From contig NZ_JAPHNL010000255.1 of NCBI RefSeq assembly GCF_026274175.1, forward strand, positions 1 through 50,148: DNA of 50,148 nucleotides, read 5' to 3'. The position numbers and the translations under genes were made by a program. Positions 9,110-16,999 of the stretch are shown here, one piece after another. A model generated the notes under the pieces. The model ran no database searches, was not told where the DNA came from, and worked only from the letters and a program-made list of their open reading frames with translations. Positions within the stretch are counted from its first letter, which is position 1, and each line of letters begins with the position of its first letter. This DNA comes from Streptomyces beihaiensis (GTDB taxonomy: Bacteria; Actinomycetota; Actinomycetes; Streptomycetales; Streptomycetaceae).

Positions 9110-9844
9110 TCAAGCCGCCGACGCCGACCGCTCCAGCCACTCGCACGCGGCCCGCGCCGTGAACTCCTCCTGCCCGCCCTTGAACAACAGGTCGACCGTG
9201 GTGAACGCCGGATCGTCCGCCTGGGCGGCGACATACGGCACCGCGATGCACCGCATCCCCGCCGCGTGCGCCGCCGCGGCCCCCGGCGCCGCGTCCTCGA
9301 TGACGACGCAGCACCCCGGCCGCACGCCCAGGCGGCGGGCCGCCTCCAGGAACACGTCGGGGGCGGGCTTGCCCCGGCCGACCTCGTCCGCCGACACGCG
9401 CAGCGGCAGCGGGCCGGCGAGTCCGGTGCCCGTCAGGATCGCGTCGATCGCCTCCGGCGAGGAACCCGACGCCACGATCATGGGCACGCCCGCCTCGCGC
9501 AGGTGTTCCACGAACAGTCGCATCTGCGGGAAGACGTGGGTGTCGGCGCGCGCGAACTCCAGATAGCGGGTGTTGGCGTCGGCGAGCATCTCGGCGGCAG
9601 GAGCCTCGATCCCGTACCGGCGCCGCCAGATCTCGATGGTCTCCAAGGTGGAGATGCCGACGTACGTCTCGTGGTCGGCCCAGGTGAAGTCCGTGACGCC
9701 GTACCGGGCGAGGGTGCCGAGCGATGCCTTGAAGTAGTTGGGCTCGCTGTCGACGAGGGTGCCGTCGAGGTCGAAGACGACCGCGACGCGGCCGAAGCGG
9801 TACGCGGGGGCGTCCGCGTCGTACGGGGCATGTCGGTCGTTCAT
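9110..9844 (-). CDS. HAD-superfamily phosphatase/phosphoglucomutase-like hydrolase
   Basis: HAD hydrolase of subfamily I, about 244 residues. Motif I is VFDLDGTLVDSE with the nucleophile and acid Asp pair, motif II is VASGSS, motif III is the Lys of GRGKPAPDVF, and motif IV is VIEDAAPG. The alpha-helical cap between motifs I and II is the type seen in beta-phosphoglucomutases and sugar-phosphate phosphatases; the substrate cannot be told. Two starts are possible, ATG 9844 and ATG 9856. I use 9844, because the only purine-rich ribosome site (GGAAGG) ends one base before it, although this spacing is tight. It follows the Lrp gene by a few bases and is likely co-transcribed. Confidence 0.88.
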   Translation of the reverse strand: MNDRHAPYDADAPAYRFGRVAVVFDLDGTLVDSEPNYFKASLGTLARYGVTDFTWADHETYVGISTLETIEIWRRRYGIEAPAAEMLADANTRYLEFARADTHVFPQMRLFVEHLREAGVPMIVASGSSPEAIDAILTGTGLAGPLPLRVSADEVGRGKPAPDVFLEAARRLGVRPGCCVVIEDAAPGAAAAHAAGMRCIAVPYVAAQADDPAFTTVDLLFKGGQEEFTARAACEWLERSASAA

Positions 9845-9866
9845 GCCTTCCAGCATGCAGGAAGGC
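9845..9866 (-). promoter_or_regulatory. Hairpin covering the ribosome site of the HAD gene
   Basis: A 22-base near-perfect palindrome (arms GCCTTCC and GGAAGGC, centre GCATGC) directly upstream of ATG 9844 and just after the lrp stop. In the transcript the GGAAGG ribosome site is the 3' arm of the stem. Inference: translation of lrp opens the stem and couples the two genes; an operator role is the alternative. Confidence 0.55.
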
Positions 9867-9878
9867 GCCTGAATCGAC

Positions 9879-10367
9879 TCAGCCGCCGTCCGTGGTGGCG
9901 GCCGCCCGCCCCACCGACTCGACCAGCGGCAGAACGCGGTGCGGCACTCGCTCGCGCAGGGCCACCTCGGTGCGGGTGCGGACCACGCCGGGCAGCCGGT
10001 TGAGCTGCTGCACGACGTCCTCCAGGTGTTCGGCGTCGCGGGCCGCCACCCGGGCGAGCAGGTCGCCCGCGCCGGTGATCGAGTGCGCCTCGATGATCTC
10101 CGGCACGGCTGCGAGCCCGTCCCCGACGTCCGCGAGATGGCCCTGGGTGACCTCGATGTGCACGAAGGCGAGGACCGGGTGGCCGAGCGCCGCGGGGGAG
10201 AGGGTGGGCGCCGAACCGGTGATCACGCCGTCGCGCTCCAGGCGGTCGAGCCGGGCCTGAAGTGTGCCCCGGGCGATGCCCAGGATGCGTGCGTACTCGC
10301 GCACGCTCGTCCTGGGCTGTTCGAGCAGGAGCCGCAGGATGCGGGTGTCGAGCTGGTCCACGGCCAT
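9879..10367 (-). CDS. Lrp/AsnC-family transcriptional regulator
   Basis: A 162-residue feast/famine regulator. Residues 4-60 form the N-terminal winged helix-turn-helix (LDTRILRLLLEQPRTSVREYARILG); residues 70-145 are the RAM/ligand-binding ferredoxin-like domain with the GAGDLLARVAARDAEHLEDVVQQL segment. The start at 10367 is chosen because GAAGGAG lies 8 bases upstream; the longer frame to 10415 has no such site. These proteins bind amino acids or other small ligands and usually control nearby genes. The likely target is itself and the HAD hydrolase gene that follows. Confidence 0.92.
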   Translation of the reverse strand: MAVDQLDTRILRLLLEQPRTSVREYARILGIARGTLQARLDRLERDGVITGSAPTLSPAALGHPVLAFVHIEVTQGHLADVGDGLAAVPEIIEAHSITGAGDLLARVAARDAEHLEDVVQQLNRLPGVVRTRTEVALRERVPHRVLPLVESVGRAAATTDGG

Positions 10368-10457
10368 CGGGCGGACTCCTTCGGTGGCGCTGTCGATCGC
10401 GCCCGACTGTACCAATGGCCCAGTGGTTCCGCCTCATGGCAGCCGCCTGCTCCCGAT

Positions 10458-11558
10458 TCAGCGAGCCCCGGCGGCCCCCGCGGCCCCGGTGACGCCGGGT
10501 CCCGACGCCGTGGAGCCGCGCACCACCAGTTCCGGCATGAACACGAACTCGGTGTGCGGCGCGGGCGTGCCGCCGATCTCCTCGAGCACCGCGCGGACCG
10601 CGGCCTGCCCCATCGCCTGCACCGGCTTGCGCACCGTCGTCAGCGGAGGGTCGGTGAAGGCGATCAGCGTCGAGTCGTCGAAGCCGACCACCGACACGTC
10701 GTCGGGCACTTCGAGGCCGCGCTGGCGGACCGTGCGGATCGCGCCGAGCGCCATCATGTCGCTGGCGCAGACGATCGCCGTGCAGCCGCGGTCGAGCAGA
10801 TCCGCCGCGGCGGCCTGACCGCCCTCCAGCGTGTAGAGCGAGTGCTGGACGAGGTCCCGTTCGACCTCCGCCGCCGGCAGGCCGAAACGCTCCTGCATGG
10901 CGCGCACGAACCCCTCGATCTTGCGCTGCACCGGCACGAACCGCTTCGGCCCGAGCGCGAGCCCGATCCGCGTGTGCCCGAGCGCGGCCAGATGCGTCAC
11001 CGCCAACTGCGTCGCCGCCCGGTCGTCGGGCGATATGAACGGCGCCCGCACCTTCGGCGAGAATCCGTCCACCAGCACGAACGGCACACCCTGCGCCCGC
11101 AGTTGCTCGTAGCGCCGGGTGTCGGCCGTGGTGTCGGCGTGCAGCCCGGAGACGTAGATGATGGCGGTCACGCCCCGGTCCACGAGCATCTCGGTGAGCT
11201 CGTCCTCGGTCGAGCCGCCCGGTGTCTGCGTGGCCAGGACCGGTGTGTACCCCTGGCGGGTCAGGGCCTGCCCGATCACCTGGGCGAGCGCCGGGAAGAT
11301 CGGGTTCTCCAGCTCCGGCGTGATCAGTCCGACCAGGCCCTCGCTGCGCTGCCGCAGCCGCACCGGCCGCTCGTAGCCGAGCACGTCGAGGGCGGCGAGC
11401 ACCGACTGGCGGGTGCCCGCCGCGACCCCGGGCTTGCCGTTGAGGACCCGGCTGACCGTCGCCTCGCTCACCCCCGCCTGCACGGCGATGTCGGCGAGCC
11501 GCGCGGTCGCGGGTGGGGACGGCACCGGCCGGGCGGCCTGCGCGGGCTGCTGCGTCAT
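10458..11558 (-). CDS. malR: LacI-family repressor of the maltose genes (MalR)
   Basis: A 366-residue LacI/GalR regulator. The helix-turn-helix and hinge are at residues 19-43 (LADIAVQAGVSEATVSRVLN); the rest is a periplasmic-binding-like effector domain. The start at 11558 has GAGGAG 5 bases upstream. It is transcribed away from malE-malF-malG, the arrangement known for MalR in Streptomyces coelicolor, where it represses the maltose operon until maltose is present. The MalR name rests on family, position and the CTTGCAG repeats in the shared spacer. A Gly/Ala-rich C-terminal tail adds about 15 residues. Confidence 0.9.
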   Translation of the reverse strand: MTQQPAQAARPVPSPPATARLADIAVQAGVSEATVSRVLNGKPGVAAGTRQSVLAALDVLGYERPVRLRQRSEGLVGLITPELENPIFPALAQVIGQALTRQGYTPVLATQTPGGSTEDELTEMLVDRGVTAIIYVSGLHADTTADTRRYEQLRAQGVPFVLVDGFSPKVRAPFISPDDRAATQLAVTHLAALGHTRIGLALGPKRFVPVQRKIEGFVRAMQERFGLPAAEVERDLVQHSLYTLEGGQAAAADLLDRGCTAIVCASDMMALGAIRTVRQRGLEVPDDVSVVGFDDSTLIAFTDPPLTTVRKPVQAMGQAAVRAVLEEIGGTPAPHTEFVFMPELVVRGSTASGPGVTGAAGAAGAR

Positions 11559-11625
11559 CGCACTCCTCGTAAGGATGGTGTGGTCTGGGCCGATGATTCC
11601 CCGCGTCACACCTCGATGGCAAGAC

Positions 11626-11642
11626 CTTGCAGAGCCTTGCAG
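11626..11642 (+). promoter_or_regulatory. Candidate MalR operator: two CTTGCAG direct repeats
   Basis: CTTGCAG occurs twice with starts exactly 10 bases apart, so both face the same side of the helix. The motif recurs as a palindrome upstream of the pullulanase/amylase pair and reversed near malE. MalR binding is inferred. Confidence 0.65.
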
Positions 11643-11727
11643 TATGGCAAACCGCTACTTAATCGGGCATAACTTCACCGATCGCGCGACATCTTGTCGG
11701 TCACGAAGCGATAACTAGCCACGTTGG

Positions 11728-11747
11728 CTGCAATTTTTTGCTGCAAG
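11728..11747 (-). promoter_or_regulatory. Candidate MalR operator near malE (reverse orientation)
   Basis: CTGCAAG at 11741-11747 and a one-mismatch copy CTGCAAT at 11728-11734, starts 13 bases apart and separated by a T run. They are the reverse complement of the CTTGCAG repeats about 100 bases upstream. Confidence 0.55.
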
Positions 11748-11882
11748 GTCTTTCGCCGAGACTTCCACGCTGTTACGTTCACGTCGCCCGGCGGCGGCAA
11801 CGGCGCAGTCGGCAAGTCGGCCAGCGGAGCGGACGGGACCGCTCCTCGCCCACTCACGGGCCTTCACTCTCTAGGAGATCTC

Positions 11883-13157
11883 ATGCGGCGTGGCATAGCG
11901 GCCACCGCGGTGGTGGCGTCCCTCGCAATCGCGGCGACGGCCTGCGGTGGCAGTGACAGCGGCAGCGGCAAGGCGTCAGGCCCGGTCACGATCACGTGGT
12001 GGGACACCTCGAACGCGACGAACGAGGCACCCACCTACAAGGCCCTGATCAAGCAGTTCGAGAAGGCGAACCCGAAGATCAAGGTCAAGTACGTGAACGT
12101 GCCCTTCGACCAGGCACAGAACAAGTTCGACACCGCGGCCGGCGCCAGCGGCGCCCCGGACGTGCTGCGCGCCGAGGTCGGCTGGACGCCGGCGTTCGCC
12201 AAGAAGAGCTACCTGCTCCCGCTGGACGGCACGGAGGCCCTCGCCGACAAGTCGAAGTTCCAGCCGAACCTGATCAAGCAGGCCCAGTACCAGGGCAAGA
12301 CCTACGGTGTCCCGCTGGTCACCGACACCCTCGCCTTCCTCTACAACAAGGCCCTCTTCAAGAAGGCCGGGATCACCCAGGCGCCCACCACGTGGGCGGA
12401 ACTGAAGTCCGACGCCGCCAAGGTCAAGGAGAAGACCGGCGCCGACGGCTACTGGGGCTCGACCGCGGGCTACTACTCGATGCCGTTCCTGTTCGGCGAG
12501 GGCACCGACACCGTCGACGCGGCCGCCAAGAAGATCACCATCGGCTCCGCCCCGGCGAAGAAGGGGCTCGCCACCTGGCAGAGCCTGTTCCACGGCAAGG
12601 GCCTGCACAAGGCGGACATCACCGCCGACGCCTACGCCCACATCGAGGACGCCTTCGTCAACGGCAAGGTCGCCTCGATCATCCAGGGCCCCTGGGAGAT
12701 CACGAACATCTACAAGGGCTCGGCCTTCAAGGACAAGTCCAACCTCGGCATCGCCACCGTCCCGGCCGGCTCCGCCGGCAAGGCGGGCGCCCCGACCGGC
12801 GGCCACAACCTGTCGGTGTACGCGGGCTCGGACAAGGCGCACCAGGCCGCGTCCCTCAAGTTCGTCAAGTGGATGACGTCGGCGTCGTCGCAGGAGCAGA
12901 TCGCGCTGAAGAACTCGACGCTGCCGACGCGCTCGGACGCCTTCACCGCCAAGGTCACCGCCGACCCGGGCATCGCCGGCTTCGAGAAGGTGCTCGGCGC
13001 CGCCCAGCCGCGGCCCGAGCTGCCCGAGTACAGCTCGCTGTGGGGGCCGATGGACCAGGAGCTGCCGAAGATCGCCACCGGCAAGGAGTCCCTGGACAAG
13101 GGCGTCGGCAACCTGGAGACGTCGTTCGCCAAGCTCGTGCCCGGCTTCTCCAAGTGA
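11883..13157 (+). CDS. malE: Maltose/maltodextrin ABC transporter substrate-binding lipoprotein
   Basis: A 424-residue extracellular solute-binding protein of cluster B. The ATG at 11883 has AGGAG 6 bases upstream. The signal peptide ends in a lipobox-like ATAC, with the Cys as lipidation site, then a Ser/Gly linker. The mature part has the family start (ITWWDTSNATNE..), the conserved YNKALFKKAGI segment and aromatic residues typical of sugar sites (YWGS, GPWEI). It captures maltose or maltodextrins released by the secreted amylase and pullulanase. It is the first gene of the malEFG-aglA cluster, followed by a stable hairpin before malF. Confidence 0.94.
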   Translation: MRRGIAATAVVASLAIAATACGGSDSGSGKASGPVTITWWDTSNATNEAPTYKALIKQFEKANPKIKVKYVNVPFDQAQNKFDTAAGASGAPDVLRAEVGWTPAFAKKSYLLPLDGTEALADKSKFQPNLIKQAQYQGKTYGVPLVTDTLAFLYNKALFKKAGITQAPTTWAELKSDAAKVKEKTGADGYWGSTAGYYSMPFLFGEGTDTVDAAAKKITIGSAPAKKGLATWQSLFHGKGLHKADITADAYAHIEDAFVNGKVASIIQGPWEITNIYKGSAFKDKSNLGIATVPAGSAGKAGAPTGGHNLSVYAGSDKAHQAASLKFVKWMTSASSQEQIALKNSTLPTRSDAFTAKVTADPGIAGFEKVLGAAQPRPELPEYSSLWGPMDQELPKIATGKESLDKGVGNLETSFAKLVPGFSK

Positions 13158-13176
13158 CCGTCCGTTCCGCGTAGTC

Positions 13177-13218
13177 GGGCCGGTCCGTGCCCCCGGAGGG
13201 GGAGGCACGGACCGGCCT
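13177..13218 (+). other. Intercistronic hairpin between malE and malF
   Basis: Arms of 14 bases (13178-13191, GGCCGGTCCGTGCC, and 13204-13217) pair perfectly around a 12-base C/G-rich loop. There is no T run after it. It lies 20 bases after the malE stop. Inference: it slows 3' decay or causes partial termination, so more binding protein than permease is made. Confidence 0.75.
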
Positions 13219-13258
13219 GAGGCCGTCGCGGAACCCGAACTCCCCGAAGGTGCCCGCC

Positions 13259-14251
13259 ATGACCCTCGCCGTCGACCCACCGGCCACCCAGAGCCGCGAG
13301 CCGCGCCCGGGACCGATCCGGCGTCTGAAGGACTCCTACCGTACGTACTGGTACGCGTACGCGATGATCGCCCCGGTCGTCGTGGTCCTCGGCGCCCTCG
13401 TCGGCTACCCCCTGGTGCGGGGCCTCTACCTGACGCTCACCGACGCCACCAGCCTCAACTCCGCCCGCACCATCGGCGTCAACCACATCGACGCCACCTA
13501 CAAGTTCGTCGGCCTGCACAACTACGCCGACATCCTGTGGGGCCCGACCGCCTACGACCGGTTCTGGTCGCACTTCATCTGGACCGTGGTGTGGACGGTG
13601 GCCTGCGTCGCCCTCCACTACACCATCGGGCTCTCGCTCGCGATGCTGCTCAACCAGAAGCTGCGCGGCCGCACCTTCTACCGGCTGCTGCTCGTCCTGC
13701 CGTGGGCGGTCCCCACCTTCGTCACCGTCTTCTCCTGGCGCATCATGCTCTCCGACGGCGGCGCCATCAACCAGGTGCTCGGCGCGCTCCATCTGCCGCA
13801 GCCCGCCTGGCTGGAGGACGTCTTCTGGCAGCGGTTCACCGCGATCATGGTGAACACCTGGTGCGGCGTGCCCTTCATGATGGTCTCGCTCCTCGGCGGT
13901 CTGCAGTCCATCGACGCGAGCCTGTACGAGGCGGCCGAGATGGACGGCGCGAGCGCCTGGCAGCGCTTCCGGCACGTCACCCTGCCGGGCCTGAAGTCGG
14001 TCAGCTCGACGGTGGTGCTGCTCGGCGTCATCTGGACCTTCAACCAGTTCATCATCATCTTCCTGCTCTTCGGCAACAACAACCCCGATGTGCAGATCCT
14101 CGTGAACTGGGCCTACTACCTCGGCTTCGGCCAGCAGCCACGCGACTTCGCGCAGTCGGCCGCCTACGGCGTCCTGCTGCTGTCGATCCTGGCCGTCTTC
14201 ACCACCGCCTACCGCCGCTGGCTGGTCCGCGACGACCAGCCCGCCGTCTGA
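13259..14251 (+). CDS. malF: Maltose ABC transporter permease MalF
   Basis: A 330-residue inner-membrane permease with six predicted membrane segments and the ABC-permease EAA loop EAAEMDGASAWQRFRHVTLP near residue 225. It forms the channel with MalG. No ATP-binding gene is present in this cluster; in streptomycetes the shared ATPase MsiK, encoded elsewhere, energises such sugar transporters (established knowledge). The start ATG has GAAGG about 9 bases upstream. It is followed by malG after 18 bases. Confidence 0.93.
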   Translation: MTLAVDPPATQSREPRPGPIRRLKDSYRTYWYAYAMIAPVVVVLGALVGYPLVRGLYLTLTDATSLNSARTIGVNHIDATYKFVGLHNYADILWGPTAYDRFWSHFIWTVVWTVACVALHYTIGLSLAMLLNQKLRGRTFYRLLLVLPWAVPTFVTVFSWRIMLSDGGAINQVLGALHLPQPAWLEDVFWQRFTAIMVNTWCGVPFMMVSLLGGLQSIDASLYEAAEMDGASAWQRFRHVTLPGLKSVSSTVVLLGVIWTFNQFIIIFLLFGNNNPDVQILVNWAYYLGFGQQPRDFAQSAAYGVLLLSILAVFTTAYRRWLVRDDQPAV

Positions 14252-14269
14252 CGCCGCAGGAGCCGCACC

Positions 14270-15184
14270 ATGAGCACCTCGACCCTCGACACGCCCTCGC
14301 GCAGCGGGCCGCGGCCGACCGCGACCGAATCCACCGGCCGCCGGGTGCGGCGGCGCGGGGAGCGCAGCAGGCTCGCCACCGTCCTCTCGCACGCCGCACT
14401 GATCGTCGCCGGTCTGATCGCGCTGCTCCCGATCGCCTGGCTGGTCCTGCTCTCCCTGGGACCGGACAAGAACGATTACCTGCACCCCGGCGGCATCGCG
14501 CACAAGGCATCGCTGTCCAACTACAGCTTCGTCCTCGAACACACGCAGTTCTTCGAGTGGCTCAAGTCGACGCTGATCGTGGCGTGCGGCACCGCGTTCA
14601 TCGGCGTCCTGTTCGCCGCGACCACCGGCTACGCGGTCTCGCGCATGCGCTTCCCCGGCTACCGGGGCCTGATGTGGGTGCTGCTGCTCACGCAGGCGTT
14701 CCCGATCGCCGTTCTGATCGTGCCGATGTACCAGATCCTCACGGACCTGCGTCTCATCGACAACTACCTCGGTCTGATCCTCGTCTACTGCGGCACGGCC
14801 GTGCCCTACTGCACGTGGCTGCTCAAGGGGTACTTCGACACGATCCCGTTCGAGATCGACGAGGCGGGACGCGTCGACGGGCTCAGCCCGTTCGGCGCGT
14901 ACGTGCGCCTCATCCTGCCGCTGGCCCGGCCGGGTTTGGCCGTCGCCGCGTTCTACTCGTTCATCACGGCCTTCGGCGAGGTCGCGTTCGCCACCACGTT
15001 CATGCTCGACGACTCCAAGTACACCCTGGCCGTCGGCCTGCAGAGCTTCATCAGCGAGCACGACGCCCAGTGGAACTACATGGCGGCCACCGCGGTGTTG
15101 ATCGCCGTACCGGTCTCCGCGTTCTTCTACCTTGTCCAAAAACACCTGGTCACCGGCCTCACCGCCGGCGGAACCAAGGGCTGA
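14270..15184 (+). CDS. malG: Maltose ABC transporter permease MalG
   Basis: A 304-residue permease with six membrane segments and the EAA loop (EIDEAGRVDGLSPFGAYVRL) at about residue 200. The basic N-terminal 35 residues are cytoplasmic. The ATG has AGGAG 8 bases upstream. It is the third gene of the operon and pairs with MalF; the downstream alpha-glucosidase follows by 82 bases and is probably read through from the same promoter. Confidence 0.93.
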   Translation: MSTSTLDTPSRSGPRPTATESTGRRVRRRGERSRLATVLSHAALIVAGLIALLPIAWLVLLSLGPDKNDYLHPGGIAHKASLSNYSFVLEHTQFFEWLKSTLIVACGTAFIGVLFAATTGYAVSRMRFPGYRGLMWVLLLTQAFPIAVLIVPMYQILTDLRLIDNYLGLILVYCGTAVPYCTWLLKGYFDTIPFEIDEAGRVDGLSPFGAYVRLILPLARPGLAVAAFYSFITAFGEVAFATTFMLDDSKYTLAVGLQSFISEHDAQWNYMAATAVLIAVPVSAFFYLVQKHLVTGLTAGGTKG

Positions 15185-15266
15185 CCCGCACCAGCTCACG
15201 AGCTGTGAAGCTCGCCTACCCCTGCACCCCGACCAGTTGCCGGCTCCTTCACGCAGCAAGGACACC

Positions 15267-16928
15267 ATGACCCAGCACTCAACGGACGCCACCGAGGCAC
15301 GCCCCGCCACCCGCGAGGCCACCGACTGGTGGCGCGACGCGGTGATCTACCAGGTCTACCCGCGCAGTTTCGCCGACAGTGACGGCGACGGAACCGGTGA
15401 TCTCGAAGGCATCCGCCGCCGTCTGCCGCACCTGCGCGACCTCGGCGTCGACGCCGTCTGGCTCAGCCCGTTCTACGCCTCGCCGCAGGCCGACGGCGGC
15501 TACGACGTCGCCGACTACCGGGCCGTCGACCCGATGTACGGCTCGCTCCTCGACGCCGACGCGGTGATCCGCGACGCCCACGGACTGGGCCTGCGCGTCA
15601 TCGTCGACCTCGTCCCCAACCACTCGTCCGACCAGCACGAATGGTTCCGCCGCGCCGTCGCCGAGGGCCCCGGCTCACCGCTGCGCGAGCGCTACCACTT
15701 CCGTCCCGGCAAGGGCGCCCACGGCGAACTGCCCCCCAACGACTGGGAGTCCATCTTCGGTGGCCCCGCCTGGACCCGGCTGCCCGACGGCGACTGGTAC
15801 CTCCACCTCTTCGCACCGGAACAGCCCGACTTCAACTGGGAACACCCGGCCGTCGCCGACGAGTTCCGCTCCATCCTGCGGTTCTGGCTCGACATGGGCG
15901 TCGACGGCTTCCGCGTCGACGTGGCCCACGGCATGGTCAAGGCGGAGGGCCTGCCCGACATCGGCGGCGGCGACCAGCTCAAGCTGCTCGGCAACGACGT
16001 CATGCCGTTCTTCGACCAGGACGGCGTCCACGCCATCTACCGCTCCTGGCGCACGATCCTCGACGAGTACGACGGCGACAGGATCTTCGTCGCCGAGGCA
16101 TGGACCCCCACCGTCGAGCGCACGGCGAACTACGTCCGCCCCGACGAACTGCACCAGGCGTTCAACTTCCAGTACCTGGGCGCTCCCTGGGAGGCGGGCG
16201 AGCTGCGCGCCATCATCGACAGCTCGCTCGACGCGATGCGCCCGGTCGGAGCCCCCGCCACCTGGGTCCTGTCCAACCACGACGTCACCCGGCACGCCAC
16301 CCGCTACGCCAACCCGCAGGGCCTCGGCACCCAGATCCGCACCCCCGGTGACCGCGCGCTCGGCCTTCGCCGCGCCCGCGCCGCCACTCTCCTCATGCTG
16401 GCGCTGCCCGGCTCCGCCTACCTCTACCAGGGTGAGGAACTGGGCCTCCCCGACGTCACGGACCTGCCCGACGAGGTGCGCCAGGACCCGTCGTTCTTCC
16501 GCGCCCAGGGGCAGGACGGCTTCCGCGACGGCTGCCGGGTGCCGATCCCGTGGACCGTGGACGGCCCCTCGTACGGCTTCGGTGACGGCGGCAGCTGGCT
16601 GCCGCAGCCCAGCACCTGGGGCGCGCTCAGCGTCGAGGCGCAGACCGGCGACCCCGACTCCACCCTTGAGCTGTACCGCGCCGCCCTCGCCGTGCGGCGC
16701 GAACAGCCGGGGCTCGGGGCCGGCGACCGCGTCGAGTGGCAGGAGGGCGTCCCGGGCGGCCTGCTCGTCTTCCGCAGGCCCGGCTTCGCCTGCACGGTCA
16801 ACACGACCGGCGGACCGGCCCGCATCCCCGCGCCCGGCAGGGTGCTGCTCGCCTCCTCGCCGGTGACGGTCGCCGACGGTCACATCGAACTGCCCGCCGA
16901 CACGACGGTGTGGTGGGAGACCACCTGA
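15267..16928 (+). CDS. aglA: Cytoplasmic GH13 alpha-glucosidase
   Basis: A 553-residue glycoside hydrolase family 13 enzyme without a signal peptide. It opens with WWRDAVIYQVYPRSFADSDGDGTGDL, typical of oligo-1,6-/alpha-glucosidases. The catalytic residues are D218 (GFRVDVAHG), E277 (FVAEAW) and D339 (LSNHD). It should cut imported maltose and maltodextrins to glucose inside the cell. ATG 15267 has AAGGA 6 bases upstream. It is the last gene after malEFG; the same order occurs in S. coelicolor, where the gene is called aglA. A strong terminator follows. Confidence 0.92.
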   Translation: MTQHSTDATEARPATREATDWWRDAVIYQVYPRSFADSDGDGTGDLEGIRRRLPHLRDLGVDAVWLSPFYASPQADGGYDVADYRAVDPMYGSLLDADAVIRDAHGLGLRVIVDLVPNHSSDQHEWFRRAVAEGPGSPLRERYHFRPGKGAHGELPPNDWESIFGGPAWTRLPDGDWYLHLFAPEQPDFNWEHPAVADEFRSILRFWLDMGVDGFRVDVAHGMVKAEGLPDIGGGDQLKLLGNDVMPFFDQDGVHAIYRSWRTILDEYDGDRIFVAEAWTPTVERTANYVRPDELHQAFNFQYLGAPWEAGELRAIIDSSLDAMRPVGAPATWVLSNHDVTRHATRYANPQGLGTQIRTPGDRALGLRRARAATLLMLALPGSAYLYQGEELGLPDVTDLPDEVRQDPSFFRAQGQDGFRDGCRVPIPWTVDGPSYGFGDGGSWLPQPSTWGALSVEAQTGDPDSTLELYRAALAVRREQPGLGAGDRVEWQEGVPGGLLVFRRPGFACTVNTTGGPARIPAPGRVLLASSPVTVADGHIELPADTTVWWETT

Positions 16929-16950
16929 CCGCCGGGGAACAGGTACACCA

Positions 16951-16983
16951 GAAGGGGGCCGGTGCGTGGCACCGGCCCCCTTC
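16951..16983. terminator. Bidirectional terminator between aglA and the amylase gene
   Basis: A perfect 15-bp stem (GAAGGGGGCCGGTGC and its complement) with a 3-base GTG loop, placed between convergent genes 22 bases after the aglA stop and 17 bases before the amylase stop. It lacks a long T run, as is usual in high-GC genomes. Confidence 0.9.
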
Positions 16984-16999
16984 GCCTGCTCTTCGTCCG

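Larger units (their letters stand above)
11559..11882. promoter_or_regulatory. malR-malE divergent control region
   Basis: A 324-base spacer between divergent genes, with no gene in it. It is clearly richer in A+T between about 11640 and 11760 than the surroundings. It holds a CTTGCAG direct repeat (11626-11632 and 11636-11642) on the malR side and the reverse motif CTGCAAG at 11741-11747 with a weaker CTGCAAT at 11728-11734 on the malE side. This fits one repressor controlling both directions. I do not assign -35/-10 elements with confidence. Confidence 0.75.

Noticed and set aside
15250-15260. GCAGCAAG half-site before aglA as a MalR operator
   Set aside because: Only one half is present, with no partner at a sensible distance, and the gene follows malG closely enough to share its transcript.
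12710-15322. 870-codon open frame antisense to malF and malG
   Set aside because: No family signature. The Glu/Gly/Arg/Asp-heavy composition is the mirror of high-GC coding DNA; the plus strand carries clear permease motifs.
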